From JAVBPA01 sp031549925 (GTDB lineage Bacteria > Bacillota > Clostridia > Oscillospirales > CAG-272), in the NCBI GenBank assembly GCA_031549925.1, contig JAVBPA010000031.1, positions 1-35,728 on the forward strand: a stretch of 35,728 bases of DNA, given 5' to 3'. The notes under the pieces were generated by a model. It was not told the origin of the DNA. It did no database searches and saw only the letters and a list, made by a program, of their open reading frames with translations. Shown piece by piece: positions 1 through 7,362 of the stretch. How positions within the stretch are numbered: position 1 is the first letter of the stretch; every line of letters begins with the position of its first letter. The translations under genes were made by a program, and so were the position numbers.

Positions 1-467
1 AAAAAGCGGCAAAGCATTGCCATCGGATTGGTATAGTTGAGAACTACCGCGTTCGGACAATATTTTTCGACATCGCGGCAGATTTCAAGCATAGGCGGTG
101 CCGTACGGAGAAAACGGAATATACCGGAAGGTCCGCGCGTGTCACCGATATTTGTGTCAACGCCGTATTTTTTGGGTATTTCAATATCGGTGCGGAAAAT
201 TTCCGGTCCGCCCGAAAGGATTGTGATAGCAACTCCGTCTGCTCCCTCAAGAGCTACCTTGCGGTCAAGGGTTGCCGTAACCTTTGCCGGATATTTACCT
301 GCTTCGACAATCTTTTTTACCGCTTTTTCAATAAACTCAAGCCGTTCTTTATCAATATCCATCAGTGCGATTTCAGCATCACGGAATGCTTCAAACGTTA
401 AAATATCGCGGACAAGTGCGCGTGTAAAACCGAAACTTCCTGCTCCGATAAACGCTATTTTTTTCAT
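1..467 (-). CDS. melA: GH4 alpha-galactosidase (MelA-like), 5' part only
   Basis: The first 155 codons of a family 4 glycoside hydrolase; the 3' end lies outside the window. GH4 enzymes cleave glycosides by an NAD+- and Mn2+-dependent redox mechanism in the cytoplasm, typically on alpha-galactosides such as melibiose. The translation starts MKKIAFIGAGSFGFTR, a Rossmann-type NAD-binding motif. It continues with GDTRGPSGIFRFLRTAPP (about residues 107-124), characteristic of the MelA subgroup, and NYTNPMA near residue 147, the substrate and metal loop. The ATG at 467-465 has an AGGAG ribosome binding site 7 bases upstream and a promoter at 522-550. The catalytic cysteine and histidine region would be downstream and cannot be checked. 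Alpha-galactosidase is more likely than alpha-glucosidase or galacturonidase because of the MelA-type motif, but specificity is inferred. Confidence 0.9.
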   Translation of the reverse strand, partial: MKKIAFIGAGSFGFTRALVRDILTFEAFRDAEIALMDIDKERLEFIEKAVKKIVEAGKYPAKVTATLDRKVALEGADGVAITILSGGPEIFRTDIEIPKKYGVDTNIGDTRGPSGIFRFLRTAPPMLEICRDVEKYCPNAVVLNYTNPMAMLCRF

Positions 468-521
468 TATTTTCTCCTTTATATTAATTTTTATATATGT
501 TTTATATTCACATCGATTGCC

Positions 522-550
522 ATTATAACAAACAATACCGTTTTTGTAAA
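522..550 (-). promoter_or_regulatory. SigA-type promoter for the GH4 gene
   Basis: On the minus strand, TTTACA (550-545), a 17-base spacer and TATAAT (527-522). The predicted start is near 515, giving a leader of about 48 nt before the GH4 ATG. Confidence 0.7.
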
Positions 551-603
551 TAGCATAGTTGAAAATCATATTATTATAAAAATTTTTATTTTATTTTAGG
601 CTA

Positions 604-633
604 TTGACAAATTCAAAACAGATATGTTATCAT
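604..633 (+). promoter_or_regulatory. SigA-type promoter with no gene directly after it
   Basis: A perfect TTGACA -35 at 604-609 and TATCAT at 628-633, with an 18-base spacer. It points into 640-833, where there is no convincing protein gene, only a structured stretch ending in a terminator-like hairpin. Confidence 0.65.
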
Positions 634-639
634 TAAAAG

Positions 640-833
640 CAACAACTACGTGAGATTTCTTTATGATTATTTCTTTGGAACCTGGATATAATTACGGCAA
701 TAAATCCTTTGTTTCATGTGATGATTTATTGATACACACTGCCGTTAATTTATATTTCCGATGAAATAATTTTAAGGATAATGTTATAAAACGGCTTAAA
801 ACATAAAAAAGTTTTCAGCCGGTTTTTATTTTT
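640..833 (+). ncRNA. Candidate structured RNA or attenuator leader upstream of a GNAT gene
   Basis: A roughly 190-nt unit is bounded by the promoter at 604-633 and a terminator-like hairpin at 788-833. The middle folds into a long stem. ACGGC (694-698) pairs with GCCGT (741-745), and directly inside it AATAAATC (699-706) pairs with GATTTATT (723-730), leaving a 10-base bulge at 731-740. A 33-codon ORF (663-764, MIISLEPGYNYG...) overlaps this stem but has no clear ribosome binding site. I see no separate promoter between 833 and the GNAT start at 935, so this could be a transcription-attenuating leader for that gene as well as a stand-alone small RNA. I do not recognise the RNA class. Confidence 0.45.
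788..833 (+). terminator. Intrinsic terminator-like hairpin
   Basis: AAAACGGCTTAAAAC (788-802) pairs with GTTTTCAGCCGGTTTT (811-826), with one bulge and one mismatch around an 8-base A-rich loop. A T-rich tail follows (TTTATTTTT to 833). Confidence 0.55.
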
Positions 834-869
834 GGAAATATATGTATTTTACCTGTTTTGCACAAAAAT

Positions 870-915
870 AAAAGCTAAAGCAACAGCTAAAGCAAAAGCT
901 AATTAAAATTAAAAG
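870..915 (+). repeat. Short hexamer-like repeat (AAAGCT/AAAGCA units)
   Basis: Degenerate tandem six-base units (AAAGCTA, AAAGCA, CAGCTAAAGCA, AAAGCTA) pass into AATTAAAATTAAAAG just before the GNAT start codon. It is simple sequence and contains no clear ribosome binding site. Confidence 0.5.
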
Positions 916-934
916 AAAGAATAAGAGTATTAAA

Positions 935-1447
935 ATGAATGAAGAATATTTTTACGAAGAGCTGCAATATGAAATCGATGATTATTTAGCCCTCCCCTAT
1001 GTTTTCGCCGGTTTTTACAATATCCCGCTTTATACGAACGGTGAAATAGAAGTTATTTGCAAAGCAAAAAATCCCGCTGTTCCGGAAAAGAAACATGTTC
1101 CTTCATATAATTTTGATATAATAAAAAATAATATACGAATCGGCGAAATCGGGCTTAGAATAGGCTATACAGTTGGGCTTTACTACTGCGGAAATATCGG
1201 TTATAGTATAAAGGAAGAATATCGGGGGCATTCATATGCGGAAAAAGCATGCCGCATGATAATACCCGTTATGAAAATGCACAAAATGGAAAAAGTAATT
1301 ATAACAAACGAACAAAATAATATTTCTTCAAAAAGAGTTTGCGAAAAATTAGGCGCAGAATTTATTCACACAGTTCCCCTTCCAACCTGGACAGACCTTT
1401 ATGCGGAAGGACAGCGTTTTGTTAATATTTATGAATGGACAATATAA
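935..1447 (+). CDS. GNAT family N-acetyltransferase
   Basis: A 170-residue protein resembling GCN5-related acetyltransferases, which move an acetyl group from acetyl-CoA to an amine. The acetyl-CoA binding region is visible as GNIGYSIKEEYRGHSYAEKA (about residues 89-108), matching the motif A pattern of a beta strand followed by R-G-x-x-x-A. It is followed by NEQNNISSKRVCEKLGAEF, the usual beta-alpha segment with Asn-Ser and Lys-Leu-Gly. The first ~60 residues are unlike the core family. The ribosome binding site is weak (AAAGAAAGAATAAGAG upstream of the ATG). Expression may depend on read-through of the hairpin at 788-833, since no promoter is visible in between. The substrate cannot be inferred. 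Confidence 0.8.
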   Translation: MNEEYFYEELQYEIDDYLALPYVFAGFYNIPLYTNGEIEVICKAKNPAVPEKKHVPSYNFDIIKNNIRIGEIGLRIGYTVGLYYCGNIGYSIKEEYRGHSYAEKACRMIIPVMKMHKMEKVIITNEQNNISSKRVCEKLGAEFIHTVPLPTWTDLYAEGQRFVNIYEWTI

Positions 1448-1571
1448 TTTATATTACGTAAAATTATTAACACAAAATCACTTTAAAATGCTTTTTTCAT
1501 CGGATAATATATAATACATTATAAATTAATATATAAATTAATACTTAACTTACCGGAGAATTAATGATTTT

Positions 1572-2744
1572 ATGGATATAAAAGAAACCGCATTATTAAA
1601 ACACGAGGATTGGAAGGGGAAAATTGAAATTCTCTGCCGTCCGGAACTCAATAACCGCGCCGATCTCTCAATTGCATACACTCCCGGAGTTGCCGAACCA
1701 TGTTTAAAAATCCGCGATGATATAAATCTTTCTTACACATATACGCGCAGGAACAATATGATAGCTGTCGTGACGGACGGAACGGCTGTTTTAGGTCTCG
1801 GAGATATCGGACCTGAAGCCGGTATGCCGGTTATGGAAGGAAAATGCGTTTTATTTAAAAAATTCGGAGGAGTTGACGCAATTCCCCTTTGTATACGTTC
1901 TAAAAATGTTGACGAAATTGTAAACACGGTTAAATTGCTTGCCGGGTCTTTCGGCGGAATTAATCTGGAAGATATCTCTGCCCCCCGCTGCTTCGAGATA
2001 GAAGAAAGATTGAAAGCTGAATGTGATATACCGATTTTTCATGACGATCAGCACGGAACGGCAGTTGTAACTGTAGCGGCAATGATAAACGCTTTAAAAT
2101 ATACCGGAAAAGAAATCGATAAAATCAAGGTTATAATCAACGGAGCGGGCGCTGCCGGAATAGCGGTGACTCAGCTTCTTATGAGCATGGGGCTTGAAAA
2201 TGTAATTTTGTGCGATACAAAGGGTGCGATTTACGAGGGAAGATCCGATTTGAATAATATTAAAGAAAAAATGTCGAAAATAACAAACCGCGCTAAAATA
2301 AAAGGAGCTTTAAACGATGTTATACGCGGCTCGGATGTATTTATCGGTGTTTCGGCAGCCGGCGTATTAAACGAAGAAATGGTAAAAACAATGGCTCCCG
2401 ATTCTATAATATTTGCAATGGCAAACCCTACACCGGAAATAATGCCCGAAATTGCAAAAAAAGCGGGAGCTGCTATTATCGGAACGGGAAGATCTGATTT
2501 TCCGAATCAAATAAACAACGTTCTTGCCTTTCCCGGTATATTCCGCGGAGCTCTCGATATACGCGCTTCTGACATTACCGCTAATATGAAAATCGCGGCG
2601 GCTCACGCAATTGCCGGTATTATCACAAATGAAACTATATCTGCGGATTATATTATTCCCGATATATTTGACGACCGTGTCGGAATCGCGGTAGCCTCCG
2701 CCGTAAAAGCAGCCGGAATAAAAGACGGTGTTAACCGGATATAA
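1572..2744 (+). CDS. NAD(P)-dependent malic enzyme
   Basis: Catalyses oxidative decarboxylation of malate to pyruvate and CO2 with reduction of NAD or NADP, a cytoplasmic link between C4 acids and pyruvate. The 390-residue length fits the short bacterial malic enzymes. Visible motifs are AYTPGVAEPC with catalytic Tyr36, MEGK with the general-base Lys91, NLEDISAP (Glu133, Asp134) and PIFHDDQHGTA (Asp158, Asp159) for the divalent metal, and the dinucleotide-binding GAGAAG at 191-196. The chosen ATG is preceded by GGAGA 12 bases upstream, a rather long spacing. An earlier ATG at 1564 is in another frame. It appears monocistronic. Whether NAD or NADP is preferred cannot be told from this reading. 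Confidence 0.95.
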   Translation: MDIKETALLKHEDWKGKIEILCRPELNNRADLSIAYTPGVAEPCLKIRDDINLSYTYTRRNNMIAVVTDGTAVLGLGDIGPEAGMPVMEGKCVLFKKFGGVDAIPLCIRSKNVDEIVNTVKLLAGSFGGINLEDISAPRCFEIEERLKAECDIPIFHDDQHGTAVVTVAAMINALKYTGKEIDKIKVIINGAGAAGIAVTQLLMSMGLENVILCDTKGAIYEGRSDLNNIKEKMSKITNRAKIKGALNDVIRGSDVFIGVSAAGVLNEEMVKTMAPDSIIFAMANPTPEIMPEIAKKAGAAIIGTGRSDFPNQINNVLAFPGIFRGALDIRASDITANMKIAAAHAIAGIITNETISADYIIPDIFDDRVGIAVASAVKAAGIKDGVNRI

Positions 2745-2791
2745 AATTTATGTGCGGTAATTTCCTCCTGAATTGAAACTTCGTTTAATAT

Positions 2792-2820
2792 TTGCAATTT
2801 TTATACAAGCTTAATAAAAT
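2792..2820 (+). promoter_or_regulatory. SigA-like promoter for the fucosidase gene
   Basis: TTGCAA (2792-2797), a 17-base spacer and TAAAAT (2815-2820), followed by GAGGAAAACCT and the fucosidase ATG at 2856. Confidence 0.5.
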
Positions 2821-2855
2821 ATTTTGTTTTATGCTGATAATGCCGAGGAAAACCT

Positions 2856-3818
2856 ATGACTAATAAAGAATGGTTTAAAAACGCAAAATTCGGATTGTTT
2901 ATTCATTGGGGGCTTTATTCCCTGCTTGGAGGTGAATGGCAAAACGAACGCATACCCGTTATAGGTGAATGGATTCAATCTTATTTTAGGATTCCGAATA
3001 ATACATATGAAAAGCTGACAAAAGCTTTTAATCCGGTTTATTTTGACGCTGACGAATGGGTTTCGCTCGCAAAGGAAGCGGGAATGTCATACATAGTTTT
3101 GACAGCAAAGCATCACGAAGGATTTGCAATGTACAAATCAAAGGCTGATTCCTTTAATGTCTGCGATTCAACGCCCTTCGGAAGAGATATTGTTGCGGAA
3201 TTTGCGCTTTCATGCAAAAAACAGGGTTTAAAATTGGGACTTTATTATTCGCAGGATCAGGACTGGCACGAACCGGACGGCGGCGGATTCAATTATCCTC
3301 ACTTGAATGTAGCGGGAATGCATTGGTGCAATGACTGGGATTATCCTGACAACGAAAAAAAAGATTATTCCCGTTTCTTCGAAAAAAAGGTTATTTTGCA
3401 AGTAGAAGAGCTTATGACAAATTACGGGGAAATCGCGCTTATTTGGTTTGACAATCCTATTACCCTGACAAAAGAACAAGGACAGCGGCTTTGTGATTTG
3501 GTGAAAAAATTGCAGCCTGAATGTTTAATAAATTCCCGAATCGGATATGGACTGGGGGATTATTATACAACAGGAGACAACGAAATTCCCGATGATTATT
3601 ATACGGAGAAACTGGCGGAAGCTCCGACCACTTTAAATGACACCTGGGGATATAAAAGTTTCGACCAGAACTGGAAAGATCCGGATGAAATTCTGAGAAT
3701 AAAAAAGCATTTGAACGACCGGGGTATAAATTATCTTTTGAATGTAGGACCCGACTGGCTGGGAAGAATCCCCGCTCCCGCGGTTGATATTTTACGGAAA
3801 ACGGGAAAAAAGAAATAA
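2856..3818 (+). CDS. GH29 alpha-L-fucosidase, catalytic domain only
   Basis: Removes terminal L-fucose from glycans by a retaining mechanism. The GH29 barrel is recognisable from KFGLFIHWGLYS (residues 11-22), TAKHHEGFAMY (83-93) and ALIWFDNP (194-201), where Asp199 is at the position of the catalytic nucleophile. The end LLNVGPDWLGRIPAPAVDILRKTG matches the usual end of the GH29 catalytic domain, so the 320-residue protein lacks the C-terminal beta domain common in longer members. No signal peptide is visible, so it probably acts in the cytoplasm on imported oligosaccharide. GAGGAAAACCT precedes the ATG. The MFS transporter downstream on the same strand has its own promoter, but could be the matching importer. 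The acid/base residue is not conserved enough to assign. Confidence 0.92.
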   Translation: MTNKEWFKNAKFGLFIHWGLYSLLGGEWQNERIPVIGEWIQSYFRIPNNTYEKLTKAFNPVYFDADEWVSLAKEAGMSYIVLTAKHHEGFAMYKSKADSFNVCDSTPFGRDIVAEFALSCKKQGLKLGLYYSQDQDWHEPDGGGFNYPHLNVAGMHWCNDWDYPDNEKKDYSRFFEKKVILQVEELMTNYGEIALIWFDNPITLTKEQGQRLCDLVKKLQPECLINSRIGYGLGDYYTTGDNEIPDDYYTEKLAEAPTTLNDTWGYKSFDQNWKDPDEILRIKKHLNDRGINYLLNVGPDWLGRIPAPAVDILRKTGKKK

Positions 3819-3894
3819 AAACAAAACATTATTTCAATATCAGTTTTTTTTAACAAGTCTATTGTTTCTTTATGCTATATCACAAAAATTACAC

Positions 3895-3922
3895 TTGATT
3901 TTTTAGTAATATATGATATAAT
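3895..3922 (+). promoter_or_regulatory. SigA-type promoter for the MFS transporter
   Basis: TTGATT (3895-3900), a 16-base spacer and TATAAT (3917-3922). The transporter ATG is at 3963, giving a short leader with only a weak ribosome binding site (TAGGAT). Confidence 0.6.
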
Positions 3923-3962
3923 AAGCGGGCGTGTAAAAATATAAAATTAATAGGATTATCAT

Positions 3963-5180
3963 ATGTCACAACGCCGCGCTTTTTTTACCCTTTGCGGAGC
4001 AAATTTTTTTATATACGGATTAAACGCTATATACAATTGTTTTATACCGCTGTATCTTGACAAATATTTCGATGAAATTGCCGTAGGGGCACTTCTCTCA
4101 ATCGGCCCTGTTTTAATGATATTATCACCCCTTGTCTGGGGAATTGCCGCCGACCGTTCCAGACGAAAAAATAATGTTTTGGCTTTGATTTGCGGTTTTG
4201 CTGCCGTTTCGTTTTTTATATTGGGTTTTTATCAGAATTTTATTTGGTGTGCGTTTTTTGTAGCGGTTTTTATGTTTTTTTCAGCTCCGTACGGGGGGCT
4301 TATCGACACGATAACGCTTGAGGCTTCTTCAGATTGTAAAATAAAATACGGCCCTCCCCGTTTGATGGGAACTGTCGGGTATGGAATTATCGCAATCGTA
4401 ATAAGCGTTCTGCCTTCGTCAAACGAGCTTTTATTATTTTCCTCATACGCTGCCGCTGCTCTCGTCGGAGTTACGTTTTTACTTGTTTCTCCTTCGGTCG
4501 CGGGTCACGCAAGAAAAAGAGATAAAACGGCGCACAATAAAAAAGAAAAAGATATACCTTCCGACACATCCGAAAATACCGGAGGAGTTCAGACTCTTGG
4601 CGAGCTTATCCGTAACAGAAGTATGATAATTATATTTATTATCATATTCGTTATGACATTTGTTTTTACCTATTATTCAAACTTTATGCCTCAGTATATG
4701 ACGCAGGATTTAAATCTTCCCGCCTGGGTTTGGGGGCTTAACGTTTTCGTCACCCTGACTATAGAATTTCCGTTTTTTATATGGTTTGATAAAATCATGT
4801 CAAGAATCGGTTTGAAACAACTTCTTATTATAACATCCGCAGTTTGTGCAATCCGTTATTTCCTGCTTACGGCAGCCCGTGATCCGGTTTCGATTCTAAT
4901 TATCGGAGCTTTTACGGGAGCTTGGATAACCATTTCGATATATTGCGGCACTTATTATATAAACGCAACTGTAGCGCCGAGAATACGCGCTTCGGGACAA
5001 TCGCTTATGTATGCTCTCGCTTACGGCGCTCCCAAGGTTTTTGCGGGATTCGGCGGAGGAATTATGACTAAATATTTAGGCGTTCCGTTTTCTTATTTAT
5101 TATGCGGGGTTATGTGTGCTCTTTGTATTATAATAGCTTTATTTTTCAAAAATTCTAATTTAGTGAAAAACAAAGGATAA
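3963..5180 (+). CDS. MFS transporter (sugar/nucleoside-symporter-like)
   Basis: A 405-residue integral membrane protein with about twelve hydrophobic segments in two halves, separated by a hydrophilic loop near residues 178-215 rich in Lys, Glu and Asp. The motif WGIAADRSRRKN (about residues 59-70) is the MFS loop 2-3 signature (G-x-x-x-D-R-x-x-R). The overall form (MSQRRAFFTLCGANFFIYGLN...) resembles the LacY/NupG-like MFS group that carries sugars or nucleosides with protons. Its position after the fucosidase suggests a sugar substrate, but this is inference from context. A copy of the dispersed hairpin repeat and a terminator lie directly after its stop. Confidence 0.85.
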   Translation: MSQRRAFFTLCGANFFIYGLNAIYNCFIPLYLDKYFDEIAVGALLSIGPVLMILSPLVWGIAADRSRRKNNVLALICGFAAVSFFILGFYQNFIWCAFFVAVFMFFSAPYGGLIDTITLEASSDCKIKYGPPRLMGTVGYGIIAIVISVLPSSNELLLFSSYAAAALVGVTFLLVSPSVAGHARKRDKTAHNKKEKDIPSDTSENTGGVQTLGELIRNRSMIIIFIIIFVMTFVFTYYSNFMPQYMTQDLNLPAWVWGLNVFVTLTIEFPFFIWFDKIMSRIGLKQLLIITSAVCAIRYFLLTAARDPVSILIIGAFTGAWITISIYCGTYYINATVAPRIRASGQSLMYALAYGAPKVFAGFGGGIMTKYLGVPFSYLLCGVMCALCIIIALFFKNSNLVKNKG

Positions 5181-5185
5181 CGAGG

Positions 5186-5217
5186 AAACGGTCGCTTTTG
5201 AAAAAGCTCCGCAAAAC
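5186..5217 (+). repeat. Dispersed hairpin repeat, copy A
   Basis: Core ACGGTCGCTTTT, then AAAAAGCTCCGCAAAAC. Closely similar copies occur at 32953-32994 and 35620-35661. It lies 5 bases after the MFS stop codon. GCTTTT and AAAAGC can pair as a hairpin. Confidence 0.75.
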
Positions 5218-5225
5218 TTTACTAT

Positions 5226-5256
5226 AACAACCGCTTAATTAAACGGTTGTTTTTTA
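5226..5256 (+). terminator. Intrinsic terminator after the MFS gene
   Basis: AACAACCG (5226-5233) and CGGTTGTT (5244-5251) form an 8-bp stem around a 10-base AT-rich loop, followed by TTTTT. The stem ends share the CAACC/GGTTG half-sites seen in the dyads at 5271-5304, so it might also be a regulator site. Confidence 0.75.
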
Positions 5257-5264
5257 ATTGTCCG

Positions 5265-5305
5265 GAATATCAACCGGTGGGTTGTGAATATCAAACGGGG
5301 GTTGT
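5265..5305 (+). promoter_or_regulatory. Tandem dyads upstream of the XRE regulator, possible operator
   Basis: Two near-identical ~20-bp direct repeats, GAATATCAACCGGTGGGTTG and GAATATCAAACGGGGGTTG. Each contains a CAAxC...GGTTG dyad (5271-5284 and 5292-5304), set 21 bp apart, about two helical turns. They sit just upstream of the -35 of the regulator gene, as expected for autoregulation. Confidence 0.4.
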
Positions 5306-5326
5306 TTTGAACAAAAAAAGCCTCCA

Positions 5327-5355
5327 TTGTACTCAATTGCGGTTTGCGTTATAAT
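5327..5355 (+). promoter_or_regulatory. SigA-type promoter for the XRE regulator
   Basis: TTGTAC (5327-5332), a 17-base spacer and TATAAT (5350-5355). A strong GGAGG ribosome binding site follows at about 5390-5395, before the ATG at 5402. Confidence 0.7.
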
Positions 5356-5401
5356 CTGTATATAACACAAAAACAAAAATAATACAAACGGAGGATTTGA
5401 A

Positions 5402-6217
5402 ATGTACAGCAATTTATCGATCGGACAAATTATTTCGGAACTCAGAAAATCAAAAGGTTCAACGCAGGAAGAACTCGCAAACGCTGTAGGGATTTCGGCG
5501 CAGGCGGTAAGCAAATGGGAAAACGGAGGTATGCCGGATACGGAACTTCTTCCGGCAATCGCAGATTTTTTTGACATACCTATAGACAGGCTGTTCGGAA
5601 GAAAAATAAGTCCTAAAATAGAAGAAACAGTTCATGACTATATTTTCGAATTCGGACAATTCCGGGGTTTTGAAAAAGCGTTCGATATTTATCATTCCAT
5701 ACATGACGGTCTGACCCAGCCGGCAATAAATAACATTGAAAAAGATAAAATTCTCGCTTATCACAATTCGCACGAAAACGGTTATTCTCTTATGGTTTCA
5801 AACGGATACGGCAATATAGTAAAAAGAGAATTTTGGGAATCAATCGATCTCAAAACTCTCTCATTTTCGCAGGATTTATTTTTTGTTTTATCAGAGCCCG
5901 GTGTTATGGAAGTTATATATGCAGTTCTTCGGCGTAAATTCTCCGGCCCGGCTAATTTTGAAATGATAAGAACGGCTCTTGAAAATACGAATTGTTCTGA
6001 TGAAGATATTCAAAACGGGCTTAATAAGCTGATTTCTAAAAAGATAATTATAACCGAAATTTCCCCTTATGATGAAATAGGCGAAACATATAGAATCGAC
6101 GAAATGTGGTATTTGGGATTATGCGCAGTAATATGCGCATCCCAAGCTCTGAAAATTTCACTGCCGGGAATCAGCTGTTATCTCGGAATAGGTGCGTGGC
6201 CGATTAAACTGCTATAA
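5402..6217 (+). CDS. XRE-family HTH transcriptional regulator with unknown C-terminal region
   Basis: A DNA-binding regulator of 271 residues. Residues ~8-65 form a Cro/CI helix-turn-helix: IISELRKSKGSTQEELANAV, then GISAQAVSKWENGGMPDTEL and FFDIPIDRLFG, a layout common in Clostridia. The remaining ~200 residues are not a family I can name. Residues ~195-235 (FEMIRTALENTNCSDEDIQNGL...) look like a second helical segment and may bind a ligand or mediate dimers. The upstream direct repeats at 5265-5305 suggest autoregulation. The gene converges on the epimerase gene with only 4 bases between the two stop codons and no visible terminator, so the transcripts probably overlap. The targets are unknown. 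Confidence 0.85.
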   Translation: MYSNLSIGQIISELRKSKGSTQEELANAVGISAQAVSKWENGGMPDTELLPAIADFFDIPIDRLFGRKISPKIEETVHDYIFEFGQFRGFEKAFDIYHSIHDGLTQPAINNIEKDKILAYHNSHENGYSLMVSNGYGNIVKREFWESIDLKTLSFSQDLFFVLSEPGVMEVIYAVLRRKFSGPANFEMIRTALENTNCSDEDIQNGLNKLISKKIIITEISPYDEIGETYRIDEMWYLGLCAVICASQALKISLPGISCYLGIGAWPIKLL

Positions 6218-6221
6218 ATGG

Positions 6222-7325
6222 TTATAATTCAAGCGTTTTTTCTATGATATCAGATATACGGATGCTTGCCTTTCCGTCTCCGTAGGGGTTTGAGGCGTGT
6301 GCCATTTTATCATATTCTAGCTTGTTATCAAGAAGATTTCTGAAAGCGGAATATATTTTTTCTTCTTCTGTTCCGACAAGCAGCAGAGTTCCGGCTTTAA
6401 TTCCTTCCGGACGTTCGGTTGTGTCACGCATAACCAGAACAGGCTTTCCGAGCGATGGAGCTTCTTCCTGAATCCCCCCGCTGTCTGTCAGAATAAGATA
6501 GCATTTTGCCATAAAGTTATGGAATTCAAAAACGTCCAGAGGCTCAATTATTTTTATATTTTCACACCCGGAAAGTTCGGCTTCCGCTATTTCCCGGACT
6601 GCCGGATTCATATGAATCGGATAAAGCGCGGCGATATCTTTTGTTTCTTCTATAACGCGTTTTATCGCACGGAACATATGAACCATCGGTTCACCTAAAT
6701 TTTCCCTCCGGTGTGCCGTAATCAAAATAAGTCTTTTATCCTTTGCCCAATCTAGTACCGGATGCGAAAAATCTTTTCTGACAGTCGTGGAAAGCGCGTC
6801 AATTGCGGTGTTGCCGGTTATATAAATATCCTTTTTAGGTTTTCCTTCGTCAATTAAATTTTTGCAAGAAAGAACCGTCGGAGCAAAATACCAGCGTGTA
6901 ATTATATCAATTGCACAACGGTTAAATTCTTCCGGATGAGGAGAATATAAATTTCCGGTACGCAATCCGGCTTCGACGTGACCTACCGGAATTTTTTTAT
7001 AATAAGCCGCGAGCGCGGAAGCAAAAGCGGTAGTCGTATCTCCGTGCACCAGCAATAAATCAGGTTTAACTTTATCAAGTATTTCCCCCATACCGGATAA
7101 AACCGCAGATGTTACATCGAACAGAGTTTGCCTTTCACGCATTATATCGAGATCATAATCGGGAACAACACCGAAAACAGAAAGCACCGAATCAAGCATT
7201 CCGCGATGCTGGCCGGTTACGCAAACTATCGTTTCAATTGCGGATCTTTTTTTCAATTCGATAACAAGCGGACACATTTTTACAGCTTCCGGACGTGTAC
7301 CGAACACAAGCATTACTTTTTTCAT
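6222..7325 (-). CDS. wecB/mnaA: UDP-N-acetylglucosamine 2-epimerase (non-hydrolysing)
   Basis: Interconverts UDP-GlcNAc and UDP-ManNAc in the cytoplasm, feeding ManNAc-containing wall polymers such as teichoic-acid linkage units or secondary wall polysaccharides. The 367 residues match the family length. Family motifs are all present: FGTRPEAVKMCP at the N-terminus, HGDTTTAFA, HVEAGLRTG, TAHRRENLGEP and TDSGGIQEEAPSLGKP. An AAGGAAG ribosome binding site precedes the ATG at 7325. It lies 37 bp after the ABC exporter gene on the same strand and is probably co-transcribed with it. The SLH protein at 28067-30490 could be a user of a ManNAc-containing polymer, but no pyruvyltransferase (CsaB) is in the window. 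Confidence 0.95.
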   Translation of the reverse strand: MKKVMLVFGTRPEAVKMCPLVIELKKRSAIETIVCVTGQHRGMLDSVLSVFGVVPDYDLDIMRERQTLFDVTSAVLSGMGEILDKVKPDLLLVHGDTTTAFASALAAYYKKIPVGHVEAGLRTGNLYSPHPEEFNRCAIDIITRWYFAPTVLSCKNLIDEGKPKKDIYITGNTAIDALSTTVRKDFSHPVLDWAKDKRLILITAHRRENLGEPMVHMFRAIKRVIEETKDIAALYPIHMNPAVREIAEAELSGCENIKIIEPLDVFEFHNFMAKCYLILTDSGGIQEEAPSLGKPVLVMRDTTERPEGIKAGTLLLVGTEEEKIYSAFRNLLDNKLEYDKMAHASNPYGDGKASIRISDIIEKTLEL

Positions 7326-7362
7326 GGGAATACTTCCTTTTTTGTCTTAAAATACTTGATAC

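Noticed and set aside
37..528. 163-codon plus-strand ORF
   Set aside because: It is antisense to the GH4 gene, whose family motifs are clear; the translation shows no domain and has no ribosome binding site.
663..764. 33-codon ORF inside the candidate RNA
   Set aside because: No ribosome binding site, and it overlaps a stable stem. Kept only as a remark under the RNA candidate, since it could be a leader peptide.
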